From: Streptococcus sp. DD12
Lineage (GTDB): Bacteria > Bacillota > Bacilli > Lactobacillales > Streptococcaceae
Assembly: GCF_001578885.1 (NCBI RefSeq)
Contig: NZ_KQ969497.1
Coordinates: forward strand, 1-64,000
Reading direction: 5' to 3'
DNA length: 64,000 nt
Shown here: piece after piece, positions 57,369 to 64,000 of the stretch
Layout of the letters: the number at the start of each line of letters is the position of its first letter
Position numbering within the stretch: position 1 is the first letter of the stretch
The notes under the pieces: model-generated
Databases searched by the model: none
What the model was told of the DNA's origin: nothing
The model's input: only the letters and a program-made list of their open reading frames with translations
Position numbers and translations under genes: made by a program

Positions 57369-58856
57369 ATGCCATTAGTATACCAATCCACACGAGACGA
57401 AAACAATCGCGTCACGGCAAGTCAAGCCATCTTACAAGGACTTGCTCAAGATGGTGGTCTTTTCACGCCGATTGCGATGCCAGCAGTGAGCCTGGATTTT
57501 GACCAACTCCAGCAAGCGTCTTATCAAGAGGTTGCTCGATTGGTGTTAGGGGCTTTTCTGGATGATTTTACACCAGAAGAGATAGACCACTGTATTCGTC
57601 ATGCTTACGATGATAAATTTGATACACCAGCTATTGCAGAAGTGGTGTCCGTCGATGGCCACTACAATTTAGAGCTGTTTCACGGTGCAACGATTGCTTT
57701 TAAAGACATGGCTTTGTCTATTTTGCCGCACCTGTTGACGACAGCTGCCAAAAAACAAGGGGTAACCAATAAAATTGTTATTCTGACAGCGACATCGGGG
57801 GATACAGGGAAAGCTGCTATGGCAGGTTTTGAGGATGTTCCTGGTACTGAGATCATTGTCTTTTACCCACATGGTGGTGTCAGCAAAATCCAAGAATTGC
57901 AAATGACGACACAAACAGGGCAAAACACCCATGTCGTCGCTATTGATGGGAACTTTGATGACGCCCAAACCAACGTCAAGCACATGTTTAACGATGTAGC
58001 CTTGCGTGAGAAGATGGCGGCTAGAGGCTTGCAATTTTCATCTGCTAATTCTATGAATATCGGGCGCTTGGTGCCACAAATTGTTTACTATGTCTATGCT
58101 TATGCCCAATTGGTCAAGCAAGGGGTGGTGGCAGCTGGCGATCCGATTAATATCACAGTCCCAACAGGTAACTTTGGGAATATCTTGGCTGCCTACTATG
58201 CCAAGTTGATCGGGTTACCTGTGGCCAAGCTCATCTGTGCCTCAAATGAAAACAAGGTTCTCACAGACTTCTTCCATTCCAAGACTTATGATAAGAAGCG
58301 TGAGTTTAAAGTGACGACGAGCCCATCCATGGATATCTTGGTATCGTCTAACCTTGAACGTCTGATTTTCCACTTGGTTGGCAATGATGCTAGCCGGACC
58401 AAAGCTTTGATGGAAGCACTGGTAGAAAAAGGCGAATATAGCTTGTTGGAAGGGATTGACGACAGCATTTTCGACCTCTTTGAGGCGGGTTATGCGGATG
58501 AGCAAGCCACTGCAACAGAAATTAAACGCGTTTACGAGCAAGACCATTATGTGGAAGACCCACATACAGCGGTAGCTTCCGCGGTCTATGTTGCTTATCG
58601 CACAGCTAGTCAGGATCAGACGCCGACTGTGGTGGCTTCAACGGCCAGTCCCTACAAGTTCCCCCGTGTAACAGTTGAAGCTGTGACTGGTCAGGCGCCT
58701 GCGGATGATTTTGCTGCCGTGGACAGCTTGGTTGAATTATCAGGTGTTGCTATCCCTAAAGCTGTGCAAGGCTTGCAAGATGCCCCTGTTCGTCACGAAA
58801 CAGTTGTTGCTGCCCAGGATATGCAAACGGAAGTCGAACGTTATTTGGGAATTTAA
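57369..58856 (+). CDS. thrC: threonine synthase
   Basis: PLP-dependent conversion of O-phosphohomoserine to threonine, 495 aa, the long bacterial/fungal type. PLP lysine in 'GATIAFKDMALSILPHLL' (about residue 115), 'TATSGDTGKAAMAGF' (about 140-155), phosphate loop 'VPTGNFGNILAAYYA' (about 263). Threonine feeds IlvA, encoded in this window; both have CodY-like boxes upstream. Confidence 0.95.
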   Translation: MPLVYQSTRDENNRVTASQAILQGLAQDGGLFTPIAMPAVSLDFDQLQQASYQEVARLVLGAFLDDFTPEEIDHCIRHAYDDKFDTPAIAEVVSVDGHYNLELFHGATIAFKDMALSILPHLLTTAAKKQGVTNKIVILTATSGDTGKAAMAGFEDVPGTEIIVFYPHGGVSKIQELQMTTQTGQNTHVVAIDGNFDDAQTNVKHMFNDVALREKMAARGLQFSSANSMNIGRLVPQIVYYVYAYAQLVKQGVVAAGDPINITVPTGNFGNILAAYYAKLIGLPVAKLICASNENKVLTDFFHSKTYDKKREFKVTTSPSMDILVSSNLERLIFHLVGNDASRTKALMEALVEKGEYSLLEGIDDSIFDLFEAGYADEQATATEIKRVYEQDHYVEDPHTAVASAVYVAYRTASQDQTPTVVASTASPYKFPRVTVEAVTGQAPADDFAAVDSLVELSGVAIPKAVQGLQDAPVRHETVVAAQDMQTEVERYLGI

Positions 58857-58864
58857 CTTCATTG

Positions 58865-58887
58865 AAAAAAGCCGTCAGGCTTTTTTT
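58865..58887 (+). terminator. terminator of thrC
   Basis: AAAAAAGCC pairs with GGCTTTTTTT around GTCA. An open frame for the next gene reads through it, which argues for the later start at 58913. Confidence 0.9.
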
Positions 58888-58912
58888 GTCAATTAAACAA
58901 GAGGAATTGGTT

Positions 58913-60208
58913 ATGAAAGTCTCGAGACAATTATTAGCGATTGGCCTACCTGCTATGGTTGAAAACCTGCTTCAGATGCTAATGGGAATGGTGGACAGTT
59001 ACTTGGTCGCTATTTTAGGACTTGCGGCTGTTTCTGGAGTGTCAGTGGCTAATAATGTCACAGCGGTTTATCAGGCTATTTTTATTGCTTTGGGGGCTGC
59101 GGTCTCTAGCGCCTATTCTGCCCGGCGTAGTCAGCAAGGGGGAAAGAAAGCCCAGGCGCTCATTGGGGAAGCCCTGCTTTTGACACTTTTTTTAGGGCTA
59201 GTTCTAGGTCTTTTTTCGCTCTTTTTTGGAGAAGGTCTGCTCAGTTTTTTGGGAACCACACCGCAAGTGAGCCGTCAAGGGGGGCTTTACCTAGCCATTG
59301 TCGGAGGAGGGATTGTCTTTTTAGGGCTCATGACAACTGCTGGCAGTGTGGTGCGTAGTCAAGGCAAACCCCAATTGCCCATGTATGTCAGCTTGTTAAG
59401 CAACCTGATGAATGCCTTGCTAGCTAGTGTCGCGATTTTTGTATGTCATTGGGGAATTATGGGGGTCGCCTTTGCAACAGTCATCTCACGGGCTGTTGGT
59501 TTTGCTCTCTTGGTCGGCGCTATGCGCTACGACTGGAAAAGTCTGGTATTAAGCTGGCGCATTGACAAAGAGCTGGTTCATTTAGCCCTGCCGGCAGCTG
59601 GAGAACGCTTGATGATGCGCGTGGGTGATATTGCCATTGTAGCCATCGTTGTCACTTTTGGGACGAAAATGGTTGCGGGCAATGCCATTGGTGAGACCCT
59701 AACACAGTTTAACTATATGCCTGGGATGGGTCTTGCCACAGCGACGGTGATTTTAGCCGCCAGGGCAAGAGGAGTAGGGGATATGGCTAGTGAGACCAAA
59801 CTGTTGAAAAAAGCCTACTTTCTTTCCTTATTATTGATGGCCATCGTTTCAGGAGCGATTTTTGTTTTTGGACAGCCCTTGACATTGCTTTATACCATGG
59901 ACCAGGAGGCTGTTTCTGCTAGTCTTGTTGTCATCCTTTATTCCTTTTTAGGAACTCCTGCAACAGCTGGAACGCTTGTTATGACTGCTATGTGGCAAGG
60001 TCTGGGAAATGCCAAATTGCCCTTTTATGCAACAACGTTTGGAATGTGGGTGATTCGCATCGGTTTAGGGGTTGTCTTAGGAATCGGTCTTTCTTGGGGC
60101 TTAGCGGGAGTTTGGTTGGCGACAATTGCCGACAATGTCTTTCGCTGGGCCTTCCTGACCTATCTCTATCGTAAAAAAGTTAGAAAAACCAGAAAAAGTC
60201 TTGCTTAG
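58913..60208 (+). CDS. MATE-family efflux transporter
   Basis: 431 aa with about twelve hydrophobic helices in two similar halves. 'IGLPAMVENLLQMLMGMVDSYLVA' at the N-terminus and its counterpart 'LALPAAGERLMMRVGDIAIVAIV' near residue 225 are the paired first helices of MATE proteins, which export cationic drugs or metabolites with Na+ or H+. Start 58913 follows AGAGGAATTGGTT. Substrate unknown. Confidence 0.9.
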   Translation: MKVSRQLLAIGLPAMVENLLQMLMGMVDSYLVAILGLAAVSGVSVANNVTAVYQAIFIALGAAVSSAYSARRSQQGGKKAQALIGEALLLTLFLGLVLGLFSLFFGEGLLSFLGTTPQVSRQGGLYLAIVGGGIVFLGLMTTAGSVVRSQGKPQLPMYVSLLSNLMNALLASVAIFVCHWGIMGVAFATVISRAVGFALLVGAMRYDWKSLVLSWRIDKELVHLALPAAGERLMMRVGDIAIVAIVVTFGTKMVAGNAIGETLTQFNYMPGMGLATATVILAARARGVGDMASETKLLKKAYFLSLLLMAIVSGAIFVFGQPLTLLYTMDQEAVSASLVVILYSFLGTPATAGTLVMTAMWQGLGNAKLPFYATTFGMWVIRIGLGVVLGIGLSWGLAGVWLATIADNVFRWAFLTYLYRKKVRKTRKSLA

Positions 60209-60220
60209 GGCTTTTTTTTG
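60193..60220 (+). terminator. terminator of the MATE gene
   Basis: AAAAGTC pairs with GGCTTTT (one G-U pair), then a run of Ts. The S10 operon -35 lies in its loop. Confidence 0.75.
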
Positions 60221-60364
60221 TGTTAAACTACTATGGTGCTGTAAAAAAACAGCTATAGCTGTGATGCAAGAGGTTGCGACACGCTCGGTTGCATTGCCAC
60301 GCAACCACCTGTCGGTTTTCTTGTGGAGCTAGCCTATTATCGTAAATAGACGAGAGGAGAAAAG
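60201..60364 (+). promoter_or_regulatory. S10 operon promoter and folded leader
   Basis: -35 TTGCTT (60201-60206), extended -10 TGTTAAACT (TAAACT 60224-60229), 17-nt spacing. The leader of about 130 nt holds the palindrome ACAGCTATAGCTGT (60249-60262) and GCAACC (60301-60306), which can pair with either of two GGTTGC copies (60272-60277 or 60287-60292); CGACA (60277-60281) can pair with TGTCG (60310-60314). Such competing folds suit autoregulation by a ribosomal protein (inference). Confidence 0.65.
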
Positions 60365-60673
60365 ATGGCAACTAAAAAAATCCGTATCCGCTTGAAAGCG
60401 TACGAACACCGTACACTTGACACAGCGGCTGAGAAAATTGTAGAAACTGCAACACGTACTGGTGCTCAAGTAGCAGGTCCCGTTCCACTTCCAACTGAAC
60501 GTAGCCTCTACACCATCATCCGTGCAACGCACAAATACAAAGATTCTCGTGAACAATTTGAAATGCGTACACACAAACGTTTGGTAGACATCATCAACCC
60601 AACTCAAAAAACAGTTGACGCTTTGATGAAACTTGACTTACCAAGTGGTGTGAACGTCGAAATCAAATTGTAA
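60365..60673 (+). CDS. rpsJ: ribosomal protein S10
   Basis: 102-aa 30S protein, also the transcription factor NusE. '[20 protein letters not shown]' and '[14 protein letters not shown]' are diagnostic. First gene of the S10 operon; RBS GAGGAG. Confidence 0.98.
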   Translation: MATKKIRIRLKAYEHRTLDTAAEKIVETATRTGAQVAGPVPLPTERSLYTIIRATHKYKDSREQFEMRTHKRLVDIINPTQKTVDALMKLDLPSGVNVEIKL

Positions 60674-60737
60674 TACGCTGAGCACAAAAAACGCTCATTA
60701 AAAACTTTTAAAAACTATAGAAAAGGAATTCTTTCTC

Positions 60738-61364
60738 ATGACAAAAGGAATCTTAGGGAAAAAAGTGGGAATGACTCAAATTTTCACTGAATCAGGTGAA
60801 TTTATCCCTGTAACTGTCATCGAAGCAACTCCAAACGTTGTGCTTCAAGTGAAAACTGTTGAAACAGACGGTTATGAAGCAGTTCAAGTTGGTTTTGACG
60901 ACAAACGTGAAGTATTGAGTAACAAACCTGCCAAAGGCCATGTCGCTAAAGCAAACACGGCTCCTAAGCGCTTCATTCGTGAATTCAAAAACGTTGAAGG
61001 CTTAGAAGTTGGACAAGAAATCACAGTTGAAACTTTCGAAGCTGGAGACATCGTTGACGTTACCGGAACAACTAAAGGTAAAGGTTTCCAAGGGGTTATC
61101 AAACGCCATGGACAATCACGTGGACCTATGGCTCACGGTTCTCGTTACCACCGTCGTCCTGGTTCAATGGGACCAGTTGCACCAAACCGTGTGTTCAAAA
61201 ACAAACACTTGGCAGGTCGCATGGGTGGCAACCGCGTAACTATCCAAAACTTGGAAGTTGTTCAAGTGGTTCCAGAAAAGAATGTTATCCTTATCAAAGG
61301 TAACGTCCCAGGTGCTAAGAAATCACTTATCACCATCAAATCAGCTATTAAAGCTGCTAAATAA
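60738..61364 (+). CDS. rplC: ribosomal protein L3
   Basis: 208-aa 50S protein starting '[16 protein letters not shown]', with the basic loop '[17 protein letters not shown]' that reaches the peptidyl transferase centre. A GGG-AAAAAA-GTG stretch here is intact, unlike rpmB and rpsS. Confidence 0.98.
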   Translation: MTKGILGKKVGMTQIFTESGEFIPVTVIEATPNVVLQVKTVETDGYEAVQVGFDDKREVLSNKPAKGHVAKANTAPKRFIREFKNVEGLEVGQEITVETFEAGDIVDVTGTTKGKGFQGVIKRHGQSRGPMAHGSRYHRRPGSMGPVAPNRVFKNKHLAGRMGGNRVTIQNLEVVQVVPEKNVILIKGNVPGAKKSLITIKSAIKAAK

Positions 61365-61388
61365 TAACAGAAAGGAGATTGATATCTA

Positions 61389-62012
61389 ATGGCAAACGTA
61401 AAATTATTTGACCAAACTGGTAAAGAAACTGGCGAAGTTGTTTTAAACGATGCAGTTTTTGGAATTGAACCTAACGAATCAGTAGTCTTTGATGTTGTTA
61501 TCAGCCAACGTGCTAGCCTCCGTCAAGGGACTCACGCAGTGAAAAACCGTTCAGCTGTTTCAGGTGGTGGACGTAAACCATGGCGCCAAAAAGGAACTGG
61601 TCGTGCTCGTCAAGGGTCTATCCGCTCTCCACAATGGCGTGGCGGTGGGGTAGTCTTTGGACCAACTCCACGCTCTTACGCGTACAAGTTCCCACAAAAA
61701 GTTCGTCGCTTGGCTTTGAAATCAGTTTACTCACAAAAAGTAGCTGACAACAAATTTGTAGCCGTTGAAGCTTTGTCATTCGAAGCGCCAAAAACAGCTG
61801 AATTTGTTAAAGTGCTTTCAGCTTTGGCTATCGATAGTAAAGTTTTGGTTATCCTCGACGAAGGAAACAAAAATGCAGAATTGTCAGCGCGTAACGTGAA
61901 AAACGTTAAAGTTGCAACCGCAACAACAGCAAGCGTCCTTGACATCGTTAACAGCGACAAGGTTCTTGTTGTGAAAGACGCGATCTCAACCATCGAGGAG
62001 GTTCTCGCTTAA
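61389..62012 (+). CDS. rplD: ribosomal protein L4
   Basis: 207-aa 50S exit-tunnel protein; '[20 protein letters not shown]' is the conserved tunnel loop. In enterobacteria L4 represses its own operon; whether the leader here responds to it is unknown. Overlaps rplW by one base. Confidence 0.98.
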   Translation: MANVKLFDQTGKETGEVVLNDAVFGIEPNESVVFDVVISQRASLRQGTHAVKNRSAVSGGGRKPWRQKGTGRARQGSIRSPQWRGGGVVFGPTPRSYAYKFPQKVRRLALKSVYSQKVADNKFVAVEALSFEAPKTAEFVKVLSALAIDSKVLVILDEGNKNAELSARNVKNVKVATATTASVLDIVNSDKVLVVKDAISTIEEVLA

Positions 62013-62311
62013 TGAACATCTACGACGTAATTAAACAACCAGTTATTACAGAAAAATCAATGGCTGCTTTAGAAGAAGGCAAATACACTTTCGAAGTTGA
62101 CAGCCGTGCCCACAAATTGTTGATCAAACAAGCCGTTGAAACAGCATTTGAAGGGGTTAAAGTTGCTGCTATCAAGACAGTCAACGTTAAACCTAAAGCT
62201 AAACGTGTTGGGCGTTACACTGGTTTTACAGCTAAAACTAAAAAAGCTATCATTACTTTGACAGCTGATTCAAAAGCAATCGAGTTGTTTGCAGCTCCAG
62301 AAGCTGACTAA
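62012..62311 (+). CDS. rplW: ribosomal protein L23
   Basis: 99 aa, begins '[17 protein letters not shown]'; docks SRP and trigger factor at the exit tunnel. Its ATG shares the A of the rplD stop codon. Confidence 0.98.
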   Translation: MNIYDVIKQPVITEKSMAALEEGKYTFEVDSRAHKLLIKQAVETAFEGVKVAAIKTVNVKPKAKRVGRYTGFTAKTKKAIITLTADSKAIELFAAPEAD

Positions 62312-62330
62312 TTCATAAGGAGGAAATAAA

Positions 62331-63164
62331 GTGGGTATTAAAGTTTACAAACCTACGACTAACGGCCGTCGTAACATGACATCGTTAGATTTCGCAGAAA
62401 TCACAACCAGTACACCAGAAAAAACTTTGTTGACTTCTTTGAAGAGCAAAGCTGGTCGTAACAACAACGGACGTATCACTGTTCGTCATCAAGGTGGTGG
62501 ACACAAACGTCATTACCGTATCATCGATTTCAAACGTAACAAAGATGCGGTTGAAGCAGTTGTTAAAACTATCGAATACGATCCAAACCGTTCTGCAAAT
62601 ATCGCTTTGGTTCACTACACAGATGGTGTGAAAGCGTACATCATTGCACCAAAAGGACTTGAAGTTGGTCAACGCATCGTTTCTGGACCAGAAGCTGATA
62701 TCAAAGTGGGTAACGCTTTGCCATTGGCGAACATTCCAGTCGGTACTGTTATCCACAACATTGAGTTGAAACCAGGTAAAGGGGCTGAATTGGTCCGTGC
62801 CGCTGGTGCTTCAGCTCAAGTGTTGGGTCAAGAAGGAAAATACGTTTTGGTTCGCCTGCAATCCGGTGAAGTTCGTATGATCTTGGCAACTTGTCGTGCG
62901 ACTATCGGTACAGTTGGTAACGAACAACATGCCTTGGTTAACCTTGGTAAAGCTGGACGTAACCGCTGGAAAGGTATTCGCCCAACTGTCCGCGGTTCTG
63001 TAATGAACCCTAACGATCACCCACACGGTGGTGGTGAAGGTAAAGCACCAGTTGGACGTAAAGCGCCATCTACTCCATGGGGTAAACCAGCGCTTGGTCT
63101 CAAGACCCGCAACAAGAAAGCGAAATCAGACAAACTTATCGTTCGCCGTCGCAACGAAAAATAA
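62331..63164 (+). CDS. rplB: ribosomal protein L2
   Basis: 277 aa, GTG start with RBS AAGGAGG. '[20 protein letters not shown]' and the C-terminal '[19 protein letters not shown]', essential for peptidyl transfer, are present. Confidence 0.98.
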   Translation: MGIKVYKPTTNGRRNMTSLDFAEITTSTPEKTLLTSLKSKAGRNNNGRITVRHQGGGHKRHYRIIDFKRNKDAVEAVVKTIEYDPNRSANIALVHYTDGVKAYIIAPKGLEVGQRIVSGPEADIKVGNALPLANIPVGTVIHNIELKPGKGAELVRAAGASAQVLGQEGKYVLVRLQSGEVRMILATCRATIGTVGNEQHALVNLGKAGRNRWKGIRPTVRGSVMNPNDHPHGGGEGKAPVGRKAPSTPWGKPALGLKTRNKKAKSDKLIVRRRNEK

Positions 63165-63248
63165 TCTGGCCGCTTAACATCATCCGCCAACTCGGTAGCG
63201 CGCAGCGCAAGCCGTTGTGGTACGTAATTTAAAGGAGAAAACTACAAA

Positions 63249-63523
63249 ATGGGACGTAGTCTTAAAAAAGGACCTTTCGTCGATGAGCATTTGATGAAAA
63301 AAGTTGAAGCTCAAGCAAATGACGAAAAGAAAAAGTTATCAAAACTTGGTCACGTCGTTCAACGATTTTCCCAAGTTTCATCGGTTACACAATTGCAGTC
63401 TACGATGGACGTAAACATGTGCCTGTTTACATCCAAGAAGACATGGTAGGTCATAAGTTGGGTGAATTCGCTCCAACTCGTACTTACCACGGACATGCAG
63501 CAGACGACAAGAAAACAAGATAA
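63249..63523 (+). pseudogene. rpsS: ribosomal protein S19, reading frame broken by a 1-nt deletion
   Basis: '[18 protein letters not shown]' to 'NDEKKK' is S19. After AAG-AAAAA-G (A-run 63330-63334) the frame shifts and stops early at 66 aa. Adding one A gives '[17 protein letters not shown]' and the full C-terminus to the stop at 63521-63523 (91 aa expected). S19 is essential, so either the sequence lacks a base or the cell compensates. The defect equals that in rpmB: six As before GTT reduced to five. Confidence 0.9.
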
Positions 63524-63537
63524 GGAGTTAAGAGACT

Positions 63538-63882
63538 ATGGCAGAAATTACTTCAGCTAAAGCAATGGCTCGCACAGTACGTGTTTCTCCTCGCAAGACT
63601 CGTCTTGTACTTGATTTGATTCGTGGAAAAAACGTTGCTGATGCAATTGCCATCTTGAAATTTACCCCAAACAAAGCTGCACGTGTTGTTGAGAAAACAT
63701 TGAACTCAGCTATCGCTAACGCAGAAAACAACTTTGGTTTGGAAAAAGCTAACTTGGTCGTATCTGAAACTTTCGCCAATGAAGGCCCAACCATGAAACG
63801 GTTCCGCCCTCGTGCCAAAGGTTCAGCTTCACCAATCAACAAACGCACAACTCACGTTACCGTAGTTGTTGCAGAAAAATAA
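63538..63882 (+). CDS. rplV: ribosomal protein L22
   Basis: 114 aa, '[20 protein letters not shown]' and the C-terminal hairpin '[19 protein letters not shown]' that lines the exit tunnel. RBS AAGGAG. Confidence 0.98.
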   Translation: MAEITSAKAMARTVRVSPRKTRLVLDLIRGKNVADAIAILKFTPNKAARVVEKTLNSAIANAENNFGLEKANLVVSETFANEGPTMKRFRPRAKGSASPINKRTTHVTVVVAEK

Positions 63883-63893
63883 GGAGGGGAAAC

Positions 63894-64000
63894 GTGGGTC
63901 AAAAAGTAAATCCAATTGGTATGCGTGTCGGTATCATTCGTGACTGGGATGCAAAATGGTATGCTGAAAAAGAATACGCTGAATACCTTCATGAAGATTT
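63894..64000 (+). CDS. rpsC: ribosomal protein S3 (partial, runs off the window)
   Basis: GTG start after AAGGAGG; reads '[19 protein letters not shown]' and on to the window end, the S3 N-terminus. About 35 residues are visible of roughly 217. Confidence 0.96.
   Translation, partial: MGQKVNPIGMRVGIIRDWDAKWYAEKEYAEYLHED

Overview
This window is a chromosomal segment of a Streptococcus. The evidence is the syntenic block comX - pcsB - prs - aromatic aminotransferase - recO - plsX - acpP - purC - purL - purF - purM - purN - purH, a glnR-glnA pair, a ComX-type competence sigma factor, ClpE with a CtsR box, and the start of the S10 ribosomal protein operon. The species cannot be fixed from the sequence alone. 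Almost everything is on the + strand; treR and clpE are the clear minus-strand genes.

Layout. 1-470: a tRNA-Asn (probably the tail of an rRNA operon) and a gene-free spacer. 468-4957: trehalose locus (treR divergent from treP-treC, with a perfect cre site over the -10). 5050-6590: comX followed by a ComR-like RRNPP regulator. 6612-11068: pcsB under a WalR box, prs, aminotransferase and recO. 11122-12366: plsX-acpP. 12475-22635: first purine cluster (purCLFMNH) with PurBoxes upstream, long structured spacers and two small membrane-protein ORFs. 22714-24538: GlnR-box promoter, glnR-glnA. 24713-27083: rpmB (frameshifted), an Asp23-family gene and fakA. 27153-31974: ilvB-ilvN-ilvC-ilvA with CodY-like boxes. 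32042-38106: second purine cluster purD-purE-purK-[AT-rich HEPN-type ORF]-purB. 38326-40404 and 55564-57206: two pairs of paralogous single-pass membrane proteins with a shared N-terminal motif. 40594-46533: an ECF S component, clpE, argF, a DUF1797 gene and an amino-acid ABC transporter. 46659-53734: folD, nnrD, xseA, xseB, ispA, tlyA, argR, recN. 53850-60208: SRP RNA, pgi, thrC and a MATE exporter. 60224-64000: S10 operon from rpsJ into rpsC.

How it fits together. The two purine clusters give the path from PRPP (prs lies in the window) to IMP, plus purB, and carry PurR-type boxes. ArgR is encoded here, and ARG-box-like palindromes lie at both argF and the amino-acid ABC transporter. The ilv and thrC promoters carry CodY-like boxes, glnRA a perfect GlnR box, treP a perfect cre, pcsB a perfect WalR box and clpE a CtsR box.

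Most unusual items: (1) a 132-nt multi-hairpin element before purE; (2) a duplicated purM start separated by three hairpins; (3) comX directly followed by a ComR-like gene, with a half-degenerate ComR box; (4) an AT-rich HEPN-type ORF between purK and purB; (5) the paired membrane-protein family; (6) single-base frameshifts in rpmB and rpsS, both A6 to A5 losses just before GTT, which are either real or sequencing errors. No CRISPR array, complete IS element or prophage was seen.
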